A stretch of 64,000 nt of DNA from Janthinobacterium fluminis (GTDB taxonomy: Bacteria; Pseudomonadota; Gammaproteobacteria; Burkholderiales; Burkholderiaceae_D), in contig NZ_JAQQXR010000001.1 of NCBI RefSeq assembly GCF_028595325.1, forward strand, positions 496,001-560,000, given 5' to 3'. Under the pieces are notes generated by a model. It did not search any database and was not told where the DNA came from. It was given only the letters and a program-made list of their open reading frames with translations. The translations under genes and the position numbers were made by a program. Position 1 is the stretch's first letter, and each line of letters starts with the position of its first letter. This document shows positions 7,170-15,280 of the stretch, one piece after another.

Positions 7170-9257
7170 TTACTTCAGCTGGTTCAGCAGGAAGGTGTAG
7201 GTCAGCGCCCACATCTGCGTTTGCTGGTCGTTATTGGCCGCGCCGGCGTGGCCGCCCTCCATGTTTTCCCAGTACAGCACGTCGTGGCCCTGTTCCTGCA
7301 TCTTCGCCACCATCTTGCGCGCGTGGCCAGGATGGACGCGGTCGTCGCGCGTCGAGGTGGTAAACAGCGTGCGCGGATACTTTTTGTCCTTGAAGACGTT
7401 GTGGTAGGGCGAATATTTGCTGATGTAGTTCCATTGCGCCGGATCGTCCGGGTCGCCGTATTCGCCCATCCACGAGGCGCCGGCCAGCAGTTTGCTGTAG
7501 CGCTGCATGTCGAGCAGCGGCACCTGGCAGACGACGGCGTTGAACAGCTCGGGGCGCTGCGCCATGACGGCGCCGACCAGCAGGCCGCCATTGCTGCCGC
7601 CCATGATGCCGAGGTGGCGCGGGCTCGACACCTTGCGCGCGATCAGGTCCTGGGCGACGGCGATGAAGTCGTCGTAGGCGCGCTGGCGCTGGTCCTTGAG
7701 CGCCGCCTGGTGCCAGCGCGGGCCGAACTCGCCGCCGCCGCGTATATTCGCCAGCACGTAGACGCCGCCGTTTTTTAGCCACGCTTCGCCGGTGACGCCG
7801 CTATAGAACGGCTTCAGCGACACCTCGAAGCCGCCGTAGCCGTACAGCACGGTCGGATTTTTGCCGTCCAGCTTGGTTTCCTTGCCCATGATGACGAAGT
7901 AGGGCACCTTGACGCCGTCCGGCGACGTCGCCTCGAACTGCTTGACGGCGTAGGGGCTGGCGTCGAAGAAGGCGGGCAGCGCCTTGACGGCCGTGCGGGC
8001 ATTGTCGCCGGCCTGCGCCAGATACATCGTCGTCGGGTTGAGGAAGTCGGTCACGGTGAGGAAGTACTGGTCCGACTCGGTGGCGTCGAGCGCGCCCAGC
8101 TCCAGCGTGCCGAAGGCCGGCGCGTCGACGGCGCGGCGCTGCCACTTGCCGTCGACGCGGCGCAGTTCGACGATGCGGTTCTTGACGTTCTCCAGCTCGT
8201 TGAGCAGCAGCGCGCTGCGCGTGGCCGTGACGCCGTCGAGCGATTTGGTCGGCGTCGGCGTGAACAATTGCTCGAACACGCGCTCGCCCTTCATGAAGCG
8301 CAGGAAGTCGGTGGCCAGCAGCGCGCCCTGCGGATAGGTCTTGCCGCCGACGCGCCAGTCCGAGCGCAGTTCGATGATGAGCTGGTCGCGCACCGTGTAG
8401 GCGTTGGCGTCGTCCGGCTTGGCCACCTGGGTCAGGGTGTCGCCGTTGCGCAGGAACAGTTCGCTGCTGTAGAAGCCGATCTGGCGCTCGATGAACTGGT
8501 GCTCGTAGCCGGGCGTGACGACGCGGTAGGCGCCGACGCCGAGGTCTTCGCTCTTCGCTTCGTAGAGCAGGCGGGCCTGCGCCAGCGGCGTGCCGCGGCG
8601 CCATTCCTTGACGATGCGCGGGTAGCCGGAACTGGTCAGCGAGCCGGCGCCGAAGTCGGTCGACACGAAGACGGTGTCCTGGTCGATCCATGAGGCGCCG
8701 CCCTTGGCCTCGGGCAGCGCGAAGCCGTCCTTGACGAAGCTGCGCTGGCCGATGTCGTATTCGCGCACGACGTGGGCGTCGCCGCCGCCGCGCGATAGCG
8801 AGACGAGGCAGCGCTCGCCTTTCGGGTACAGGCAGGATGCGCCGCCCCAGACCCAGTTTTCCTGCTCGTCCCTGGCCAACTGGTCGAGGTCGATGACGGT
8901 TTCCCAGGCCGGCTCGGGCAGCTGGAACTGGGCCAGCGTGGTGCGGCGCCAGATGCCGCGCACATGCGTGGCGTCGCGCCAGAAATTATAGTAATAGTCG
9001 CCGTTCTTGCTGACGTAGGGGATGCGTTCGCTGGAGTTGAGCACGGTTTTCAGGCGCGCGTGCATGGGGGCGAACTGTTCCCGGCCTTCGAGTTCCTTCT
9101 GGGTTGCCGCGTTGTGGGCCTTGACCCAGGCCAGCGGCTTGTCGCCGCCGACCTCTTCCAGCCACTGGTAGGCGTCGGCGCCGCCGTGCGCGTGCGCGCC
9201 GCCCGCTGCCGCCAGTCCCAGCAGGACGCTGGTGGCCATTTTTCGATATGATCGCAT
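7170..9257 (-). CDS. Exported prolyl oligopeptidase family serine peptidase (S9)
   Basis: The product has 695 residues. A signal peptide (MRSYRKMATSVLLGLAAAGG, ending AHA) directs it to the periplasm or outside. An N-terminal seven-bladed propeller region follows, then an alpha/beta-hydrolase domain. The nucleophile is S555 in MGGSNGGLLVG, with the acid in TRDDRVHPGHA and the catalytic histidine in EGGHAGAA. The family cleaves short peptides after proline and, in some members, other residues. The start at 9257 is chosen because the signal peptide begins there; the frame is open 30 codons further upstream. It is convergent with the LytTR regulator and follows a dispersed repeat at 9348-9385. 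Confidence 0.9.
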   Translation of the reverse strand: MRSYRKMATSVLLGLAAAGGAHAHGGADAYQWLEEVGGDKPLAWVKAHNAATQKELEGREQFAPMHARLKTVLNSSERIPYVSKNGDYYYNFWRDATHVRGIWRRTTLAQFQLPEPAWETVIDLDQLARDEQENWVWGGASCLYPKGERCLVSLSRGGGDAHVVREYDIGQRSFVKDGFALPEAKGGASWIDQDTVFVSTDFGAGSLTSSGYPRIVKEWRRGTPLAQARLLYEAKSEDLGVGAYRVVTPGYEHQFIERQIGFYSSELFLRNGDTLTQVAKPDDANAYTVRDQLIIELRSDWRVGGKTYPQGALLATDFLRFMKGERVFEQLFTPTPTKSLDGVTATRSALLLNELENVKNRIVELRRVDGKWQRRAVDAPAFGTLELGALDATESDQYFLTVTDFLNPTTMYLAQAGDNARTAVKALPAFFDASPYAVKQFEATSPDGVKVPYFVIMGKETKLDGKNPTVLYGYGGFEVSLKPFYSGVTGEAWLKNGGVYVLANIRGGGEFGPRWHQAALKDQRQRAYDDFIAVAQDLIARKVSSPRHLGIMGGSNGGLLVGAVMAQRPELFNAVVCQVPLLDMQRYSKLLAGASWMGEYGDPDDPAQWNYISKYSPYHNVFKDKKYPRTLFTTSTRDDRVHPGHARKMVAKMQEQGHDVLYWENMEGGHAGAANNDQQTQMWALTYTFLLNQLK

Positions 9258-9347
9258 TGCATGTCTTTCATGGTGGTGCCGCCATCTCCAATAGGGCGGC
9301 CAGAACCATAATGTGGCACAAATTGCCATAAGCACCAAGATTTTCAA

Positions 9348-9385
9348 GAAAGATTGCCGGGAAATCGTGGTCTGTCCCCGGCTGG
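9348..9385. repeat. Dispersed 38-bp repeat, copy 1
   Basis: This 38-bp sequence is found again at 48632-48669 in the same orientation with only two mismatches. Its core is GGAAATCGTGGTCTGTCCCC. Here it lies between the start of the S9 peptidase gene and the end of the metallohydrolase gene, outside coding sequence. The second copy forms the 3' end of a LysR gene. It resembles a REP-like or transposition-derived element, but only two copies are visible. Confidence 0.7.
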
Positions 9386-9392
9386 CGGCCCT

Positions 9393-11123
9393 TTAGGGGC
9401 AGGCGCCCTGGCTGACCCACACGGGCGCCGACCAGAGCACTTTGCCGTCGTCCTGCGTCACTTTGGCGTAGTAGAAATGCTCGCCGTTGGCCGGTGTGAT
9501 CGTGGTGTCCGCCACACTGGCCAGTTGCGTCACCGTGCCGTTGCGGCCGGGCACGCCTTCGTAGATGGCGACGGTCGCGACCCTGCCTCCGGCCAGGCTG
9601 GCGTAGTTGACCAGCAGGCGCAGCGGCCCGCTGTTGTTGAAGCGCTCGCCCATCAGGTGGCCGTTGGCGCTCAGCACCAGTTGTGCGTGCTTGTCCATGG
9701 TGGCGAATACGCGCCGCGCCTTCAGCGCGTCGAGCACGCTCGCCTGCGACAGCGGCACGCCGTTCGGGATCAGGATGCCGGTGCGGTTGCTGTAGGACGC
9801 GCCCCAGTTGGCGCAGTGGTTGTCCTGGTCGCTGCTGAAGGCCAGGTGGTAGCCGGCTTCGAGCGCTTTGTTGCAGGCCAGTTCGTAGTTGCTGCGGCGG
9901 CTTTCCGTTTCCGTCATATTGGTCGAGAAGGCCGAGCTGTTCATCACTTCGCACAGCGCCATCGCGGCGTCGCCGTCGGCGCTGTAGCCGAAGGGGACGC
10001 CGCCGACGCGGAATTGCCCGTTCAGGGCCGGGTGGTTGAACTGGCCTATCCAGCCGCGCTGGCGCATCAGCGCGAACAGGCTGGCGTAGTCGTTTTTCGG
10101 CGTCAGCGTGTCGGCCAGCAACTCGTTCCTGTTGTTGACTTCCCAGCCCAGCAGTTCTTCGCTGTTGAAGATGTTCAGGTGGCCGCCGTTGTTGATGACG
10201 CCCCATTCCATGCCGTAGATGGCGAGGAAGTCGGGGTGGGCCGCGTTGAATTCGGCGGCAATGTCCAGGCCGGCGTGGTACAGGGCTTTGGCGGCCGCCG
10301 CGTCGGCGTCGCCGTTGGTGCCGTCGGAGCCGTCGTACATGTGGTTGTGCTCGGACGTGAAGAGGATGTCGAGCCCGTGCGCGCGGGCGAAGGCGTAGGC
10401 GTCGGCCGGGCCGAATGCGCCGCTTTGCGGCGCCTGGGCGCCGCTGCAGTGGGCGACGTCGCCGCCGCCGTCGCTGTGCCGGGTCTGGCTGTGCAGGTTG
10501 CCGTAATAGACGGTATAGGGGAGCGCGTCCGGCGCCGGCGCGGCGGCGGGCGGGGCGGCGCGCGCGGGCAGGGCGCGGAAGGCCGGCATCGCCGGCGGCG
10601 CCGGGTTGCCGACGAGGATGTCCCAGCGTTGTTCGATCAGGCCGGCTTGTCCCTCGGCCAGCGTGCGCGCGGCGGCCGCGAGGCCGGGGTCGCCGGCGGC
10701 GGCCCGGCGCGGCGCCAGCGGCGCCGCCATGCCGGCGCGGCGCTCTTGCGCCAGCGCGCGCAGCCGCAGTTGGTAGTTGCCGTCGGGCAGGGCGGCGGCG
10801 TCCTTGCCTGCTCCCCAGGGGATGCGCAGCGTGACGGCGCGCTCGAACAGGCGGGCCACGCCGAACCACTGCTGCACGGGCTGCCCCGACGGCGCCAGCA
10901 ATTCCAGGCGCCAGGTGACGGCTTGTTCGCGCAGCGCGGCCGGGTAGCTGAAGTGCAGCGTGAAGGCGCGCCCCGGGCTGCGCCCCTGCGCCGGCGCGGC
11001 CCGGTATGGCGCGTCCAGGGTGGCGTCGAATTCGCGGTGCTCGAACGGCGCCTGCGCAGTCGCGCCCGTCGTCGCGGCCGCCGCCAGCATGCCGAGCAGC
11101 ATGCATGCCGCTATCGTGCCCAT
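9393..11123 (-). CDS. Exported CehA/McbA-like metallohydrolase (PHP-type)
   Basis: The product has 576 residues with a signal peptide ending at ATAQA. An N-terminal domain of about 190 residues resembles a beta-sandwich. After it, metal-binding motifs of the PHP-like CehA/McbA hydrolases appear: GNLHSQTRHSDGGG, FTSEHNHMYDG, YGMEWGVI, GQFNHPAL and FSSDQDNHC. These enzymes hydrolyse phosphoester or carbamate bonds with a multi-metal site. The true substrate is unknown and likely periplasmic. The gene is oriented with the peptidase and cyclase genes, but 69-bp and 135-bp gaps separate them, so a shared operon is uncertain. Confidence 0.75.
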   Translation of the reverse strand: MGTIAACMLLGMLAAAATTGATAQAPFEHREFDATLDAPYRAAPAQGRSPGRAFTLHFSYPAALREQAVTWRLELLAPSGQPVQQWFGVARLFERAVTLRIPWGAGKDAAALPDGNYQLRLRALAQERRAGMAAPLAPRRAAAGDPGLAAAARTLAEGQAGLIEQRWDILVGNPAPPAMPAFRALPARAAPPAAAPAPDALPYTVYYGNLHSQTRHSDGGGDVAHCSGAQAPQSGAFGPADAYAFARAHGLDILFTSEHNHMYDGSDGTNGDADAAAAKALYHAGLDIAAEFNAAHPDFLAIYGMEWGVINNGGHLNIFNSEELLGWEVNNRNELLADTLTPKNDYASLFALMRQRGWIGQFNHPALNGQFRVGGVPFGYSADGDAAMALCEVMNSSAFSTNMTETESRRSNYELACNKALEAGYHLAFSSDQDNHCANWGASYSNRTGILIPNGVPLSQASVLDALKARRVFATMDKHAQLVLSANGHLMGERFNNSGPLRLLVNYASLAGGRVATVAIYEGVPGRNGTVTQLASVADTTITPANGEHFYYAKVTQDDGKVLWSAPVWVSQGACP

Positions 11124-11191
11124 ATCCCCTCCCGTAGCGCCCCGATGGCCCTGCAGTTAGACTGCGCGGCGGCCGCGGAAGTTCGCCGGCC

Positions 11192-12181
11192 TTAGTCGAT
11201 CGGCAGGGCGATCGGGCGGATCGGCGCGGCGTCGCCGCCGCGGAATTTGAGCGAGGCGCCGATGAAGGCGAATTGGTAGACGCGGTCGCGCGACAGCGCC
11301 TCCAGGTTGACCAGTTCGAGGATGGGCGCGCCTTTCTGCGCCAGCAGGTAGGTGTGCACCGGCAGGTAGTTGCCGCTGACCTCGGACGGGAAGGTTTCGA
11401 AGCTCAGGTTGTCGGCGCCGACCACCATCGCGCCGCCGTCCTCGACGAGGAATTTGGCCGCGTCCAGGCTCAGACCGGGCGGATTGGCCATGTAGACCTG
11501 GGCGTTGTCGTAGTCGCGCATGCGGCCGGTGCGTATCAGCACGACGTCGCCTTCGCGCAGGCTGGTTTGCTGCCGTTCCAGCGCCTGGCGCAAGTCCTGG
11601 CGGGTCACGCGGTAATTGTCCGGCAGTTGCGCCAGCCCCTTGGCGGCGGCGATGTCGATGAGCACGCCGCGGGCGACGATGGGCGGCAGTTTTTCCGCGC
11701 CGGTGACGGTCCAGCCGCGGTCGCCGAGGTGCTCGGCCTCGGTGTAGCCATTCCAGATCTTGCCGTTCAGGCCGAAGTGGTTCAGCGCGTCGATGTGGGT
11801 GCCCATGTGGGCGTACATGGACACGGCCGAGCCCGTGTAACTGACGTGGCGGTTCATGTCCGCGCCGACTTGCATCGGGTCGGCGACGATGTTGCCGTGC
11901 GGCGTGTGGGTCAGCCACATCTGGTAGGGCGGGTCGCCGGCCGCCTGCCAGCTGGGCATGCCGACGAAGTAGTCGACGGCCAGGTCGTAGGCTTGCTTGC
12001 CGCTGACGCGGGCCAGGATGGCGGCGCGCGAGGCGGGCGTGATCAGGTTGAGGCGGCCGATTTCATCCTTGGCGCCCCAGGGGCTGACGCCGACTTGCTC
12101 GGCGGCGCAGGCGCCGCCGGCCAGCAGGGCCAGCAGCAGGGGGAGGGCGCGCAGGCGGCGGATGGGGGTGCTTGTTTGCAT
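11192..12181 (-). CDS. Exported cyclase family hydrolase (kynurenine formamidase-like)
   Basis: The product has 329 residues. It starts with a signal peptide (MQTSTPIRRLRALPLLLALL, cleavage near ACA-A) and continues as a cyclase-family domain. The metal-binding motif HxGTHxDxxxH is intact: H125, G127, T128, H129, D131 and H135 in HMGTHIDALNHF. Family members open or close cyclic amides and esters, for example kynurenine formamidase or polyketide cyclases; most are cytoplasmic, so export is notable. The start at 12181 has a strong AGGAG; the frame continues 33 codons upstream without such support. It is divergent from a LysR gene with a T-N11-A box between them. Confidence 0.87.
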   Translation of the reverse strand: MQTSTPIRRLRALPLLLALLAGGACAAEQVGVSPWGAKDEIGRLNLITPASRAAILARVSGKQAYDLAVDYFVGMPSWQAAGDPPYQMWLTHTPHGNIVADPMQVGADMNRHVSYTGSAVSMYAHMGTHIDALNHFGLNGKIWNGYTEAEHLGDRGWTVTGAEKLPPIVARGVLIDIAAAKGLAQLPDNYRVTRQDLRQALERQQTSLREGDVVLIRTGRMRDYDNAQVYMANPPGLSLDAAKFLVEDGGAMVVGADNLSFETFPSEVSGNYLPVHTYLLAQKGAPILELVNLEALSRDRVYQFAFIGASLKFRGGDAAPIRPIALPID

Positions 12182-12233
12182 GTGTGACTCCTGTCTGTGT
12201 GGGCCTCCAGGGAGGCGAGGAGTGCATGATATT

Positions 12234-12254
12234 ATTATTCGATTCGATGATAAT
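12234..12254. promoter_or_regulatory. LysR-type T-N11-A box
   Basis: ATTAT-N11-ATAAT is a perfect 5-bp-arm inverted repeat with the exact 11-bp spacer of LysR binding sites. It lies 41 bp before the LysR start and 52 bp before the cyclase start. It probably serves both divergent promoters. Confidence 0.55.
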
Positions 12255-12295
12255 CGCTGAATTTGTGCAGATATATTCAACCAAAAGGAAAGTAT

Positions 12296-13186
12296 ATGGA
12301 TGTGGTCGCGGCCATGCGCGTGTTCCGCCAGGTGGTGCAGCGTGACAGTTTCAGCAAGGCGGCCGAAGATTTACGCCAATCGGCGGCGGCCGTCAGCAAG
12401 CAGGTGCGGCAATTGGAGGAGCGTCTGGGCACGCTGTTGATCCTGCGCACGACGCGGCGCATGAGTCTGTCGGAGGCGGGGCGCGTCTACTACGCCGAAT
12501 GTTGCCGCCTGCTCGACGAGCTGGACGCGCTGGAGCGGGCCACGGCGGCCGGCGCCGGCGCCGTCGCCGGTTGCCTGCGCGTCAACGCGCCGCTGTCCTT
12601 CGGCTTGAAGGTGTTGTCGCCGCTGCTGGCCGAGTTCATGGCGCGCTATCCGCAGTTGCGCGTCGAGCTGACCTTGAACGACCGCCTGCTCGACGTCGTC
12701 ACCGAGGGTTTCGACGTGTCGCTGCGGGTGCGCACGCAACTGGCCGACTCCTCGCTGGTGGCGCGCCGCCTGGGCGAGGTCGAGCAACTGATTTGCGCCG
12801 CGCCGGCCTATCTGGCGCGGCGCGGCACGCCGCAGCGGGCCGAGGATTTGCGCGGCCACGACTGCCTGGCCTACCGCCTGGCCGAGCACCCCGGCGTCTG
12901 GCAACTGGAGGGCGATGAGGGCGCGGTCAGCATCGCGCTGCCGACGCGCCTGTCGGCCGACAACAGCATGTTGCTGGCCGATATGCTGGTGGCCGGCCTC
13001 GGCGTCGGTTCCTTGCCGTGCTTTATTGCCCGCCCGCTGATCGACAGCGGTGCCCTGGTGAGCTTGCTGCCGGGGCGGCGCATGGCGCGGCGCGGCATTT
13101 ACGCGCTCTACCCGGACCAGCGCCACCCGCAGCAAAAGGTCAGGGTGTTCGTCGATTTTCTTGCCGAGGCGCTCAGTGCCGCGTGA
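12296..13186 (+). CDS. LysR family transcriptional regulator
   Basis: The product has 296 residues. The N-terminal winged helix (MDVVAAMRVFRQVVQRDSFS, then SAAAVSKQVRQLEERLG) is followed by a typical periplasmic-binding-protein-like effector domain. The start at 12296 is preceded by AAAAGGAAAG. An upstream in-frame ATG would add 11 residues unrelated to the family. The divergent neighbour is the exported cyclase-family hydrolase, and LysR proteins usually control the adjacent divergent gene, so I infer control of the hydrolase. The effector may be its substrate or product. Confidence 0.88.
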   Translation: MDVVAAMRVFRQVVQRDSFSKAAEDLRQSAAAVSKQVRQLEERLGTLLILRTTRRMSLSEAGRVYYAECCRLLDELDALERATAAGAGAVAGCLRVNAPLSFGLKVLSPLLAEFMARYPQLRVELTLNDRLLDVVTEGFDVSLRVRTQLADSSLVARRLGEVEQLICAAPAYLARRGTPQRAEDLRGHDCLAYRLAEHPGVWQLEGDEGAVSIALPTRLSADNSMLLADMLVAGLGVGSLPCFIARPLIDSGALVSLLPGRRMARRGIYALYPDQRHPQQKVRVFVDFLAEALSAA

Positions 13187-13295
13187 GAGGCGGCGCGCGC
13201 CCACGGCGGGGACGCAAAAGCGCGGAACCGCAGCACAGGCTTCTTAGCGGCGTATTGATGCTTGTCTCAAAAACATGAAAGATTTCATTTTTATA

Positions 13296-13323
13296 TTGCC
13301 ATCTGTATATTTTGTGTTACATT
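13296..13323 (+). promoter_or_regulatory. Candidate sigma-70 promoter
   Basis: TTGCCA (13296-13301), a 16-bp spacer and TACATT (13318-13323) lie in the AT-rich region before the PEP-CTERM gene. The match to consensus is moderate. The leader from here to the start codon is about 100 nt. Confidence 0.35.
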
Positions 13324-13429
13324 AGCGACCTTGATTGAACTTGATGGAAATCATGTTTCCCTTCGGAACCAAGATGGTCATCTTATGCAAGCATTTCGTT
13401 AATTTCGTAATAAAAATAGGAGTTTTACA

Positions 13430-13969
13430 ATGAATGTTTCTTTTTTTGCTAAAGCCGCCGGTTCGGCTTTGATCGCCGTTTCCATGTTCGCTGGCGTATC
13501 GGCTAACGCGGCCACCACCCTGGTATTCAACGGCGAAAGCGCCTCGTTCCGCGCCACCCACGGCGCCGGCGTCACCACCTTCTCCGACGAATACCTGTTC
13601 GACGTGCCAGCCCTGAGCAGCAGCGATCCTTTCGGCACCTTCACCGTCAGCGCCAACCGTGGCGGCGCCACGATCAAGAACACCAACGTGACCTTCTTCA
13701 TGATCAACGCCGACAATAGCCGCACCGCGCTGGCTACCGTCGTCGACGGCACCGGTTTCTACTTGACCTCCGGTAAACTGGGCACGGGCCACTACGGCTT
13801 CGATTTCTCGGGCGCCATCAAGGACATCACCAAGGGCGGTTCCTACGGCGGCACGCTGACGATGAACGTGTCGGCCGTTCCAGAACCAGAAACCTACGCC
13901 ATGCTGCTGGCCGGCCTGGGCATGCTGGGCTTCACCGCTCGCCGCAAAGCGAACAACAAAGTCGGCTAA
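13430..13969 (+). CDS. FxDxF family PEP-CTERM protein
   Basis: The product has 179 residues: signal peptide (cleavage after NANA, near residue 27), a beta-rich mature domain with a FDF segment at residues 124-126 (HYGFDFSGAI), and a C-terminal sorting tail. The tail is VPEPETYAMLLAGLGMLGF followed by ARRK. PEP-CTERM tails are recognised by exosortase EpsH/XrtA-type enzymes, and these proteins are linked to exopolysaccharide and biofilm; the exosortase lies outside this window. The start has AGGAG at ideal spacing. The gene is monocistronic, with its own promoter region and a strong terminator. Confidence 0.92.
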   Translation: MNVSFFAKAAGSALIAVSMFAGVSANAATTLVFNGESASFRATHGAGVTTFSDEYLFDVPALSSSDPFGTFTVSANRGGATIKNTNVTFFMINADNSRTALATVVDGTGFYLTSGKLGTGHYGFDFSGAIKDITKGGSYGGTLTMNVSAVPEPETYAMLLAGLGMLGFTARRKANNKVG

Positions 13970-13979
13970 TCACCGGCTT

Positions 13980-14017
13980 GACGAAAAAAAACCCGCGCGA
14001 GCGGGTTTTTTTTCGTC
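13980..14017. terminator. Bidirectional intrinsic terminator
   Basis: A perfect 17-bp inverted repeat (GACGAAAAAAAACCCGC and its complement) surrounds a GCGA loop. A GC core is flanked by A and T tracts on both sides, so it can stop transcription from the PEP-CTERM gene and from the convergent propeller gene. Confidence 0.9.
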
Positions 14018-14027
14018 CGGCCTGGCC

Positions 14028-14942
14028 TTATTTGGCCGGGCAGCGCGGCGTCATCTTGTAAACATAGATGTCGCTGATTTCGCGGTCGTAGCCTGGGTAG
14101 AAGCCCTTCGGCATGCCCAGCACGATTTTCTTGCCGCGGTTCGCGTGGACCAGCATCTCGCCGCTCTTGCGGTCGACCGTCACGCCCTCGATTTCGCCGA
14201 AGTCCTTGAAATCGCTGAAGGTTTTTTCCAGCACCACTTCCGCGTTCGGCTTGTTGTCGTCGATCTTGACGCGGTACAGGTGGTCGTATTCCTTGGCGTC
14301 GGCGGTGCCGTCGTCGGCCGTCAGGTAGATGTCGCCGTCGAGCACGACGATGCCCTGTATCCATTGCGGCACGGCTTGCAGGTGGACCTTGCGCTTGTAC
14401 TTGCCGGTGCTCAGGTCGTACTCATACAGGTAGCGGCCGCTTTCCTCGCCGACCCAGGATGCCATCCATACGCTGTTGCGCTTGCTGTCGACGGCCATGC
14501 TGGACACTTCCAGCTGGCCCGATTCCGCGTTGAAGGGGAAGGTGCGCTTGAGTTTCAGCGTGTCGGCGTCGTGCACGGCGATCTGGATGTCCTTGCCGGC
14601 GCCGTCGCTGAACCATTCGGCCGACACATACACTTCGTTCTTGTAGACGTCGATGTCGCCGATGTGGTTGGAGGGGATCTGGTAGCCGTCGAACGGTTTC
14701 GGGTTCGAGGCGATCAGCTTGCCGTCTTTCGAGTATTTGAACAGGTCGACGCTGCCGGAGACGTAGTAGAACTCGCCGTCGGCGGCGATGCCCTGGCGGC
14801 CGGCCACTTCGAACGTGCGCTTCAACTGGTACTCGTATTTCGGCAGCGCGGCGCGGGACGCGGCGTCGCAGGCGGCCTTGGTGGCGGCGCCGGCTGTCGA
14901 GGACAGCAGGACGGCGATGAGGGCGGTGCTGATTTTTTTCAT
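14028..14942 (-). CDS. Secreted beta-propeller-like protein
   Basis: The product has 304 residues with a clean signal peptide (MKKISTALIAVLLSSTAGA). The mature part shows recurring short strands of the YVSGS, VYVSAEW, SVWMASWVG and IYLTADD type, about one per 45 residues. This suggests a five- or six-bladed propeller like those of SMP-30/YncE proteins. Two cysteines near the ends (ACDAAS and TPRCPAK) could form a disulfide joining first and last blades. No catalytic motif is evident, so a binding or scaffolding role is possible. It shares the terminator with the convergent PEP-CTERM gene. Confidence 0.6.
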   Translation of the reverse strand: MKKISTALIAVLLSSTAGAATKAACDAASRAALPKYEYQLKRTFEVAGRQGIAADGEFYYVSGSVDLFKYSKDGKLIASNPKPFDGYQIPSNHIGDIDVYKNEVYVSAEWFSDGAGKDIQIAVHDADTLKLKRTFPFNAESGQLEVSSMAVDSKRNSVWMASWVGEESGRYLYEYDLSTGKYKRKVHLQAVPQWIQGIVVLDGDIYLTADDGTADAKEYDHLYRVKIDDNKPNAEVVLEKTFSDFKDFGEIEGVTVDRKSGEMLVHANRGKKIVLGMPKGFYPGYDREISDIYVYKMTPRCPAK

Positions 14943-15280
14943 GCTTGGTGCTCCTAAATGGCTGAGTCGGTCTGCGGCGCGCTGCCCGGCGGGGCCGGAT
15001 GCGCTGGCGCGGCTGGCAGTGTGAAGTCGATGTTGCCGTATGTCAAGATATGCGCGGATTTTTCTGCCGCGCGCGCGCCGCCGCCCTTGGCTGTGACCGC
15101 ATATTGACGCCTGCCGCCAAAACGCAACTTACAGTGGTGGCGGGCGGCCTTTGATAGTATCCTGCTGGAATAAATTACCTTTGGCCACGCGGTCAGCGGC
15201 CCGCTCCAGCGGCCCTGCACGGCACGACGATAAAGCGATCAACGATGCGGACTTTTGGCAAGTTGGGCAAAGGCTGGACG
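14943..15280. other. Intergenic region between divergent genes
   Basis: This 338-bp gap separates the propeller gene from the divergent hybrid kinase and must hold both promoters. I see no convincing promoter pair, repeat or RNA gene. An AT-richer patch at about 15150-15178 is the likeliest promoter area for the kinase. Confidence 0.4.

Noticed and set aside
15245..15280. Upstream in-frame ATG for the CHASE hybrid kinase
   Set aside because: No ribosome-binding site is seen there, and the extra 12 residues do not add to the membrane helix; it remains possible.
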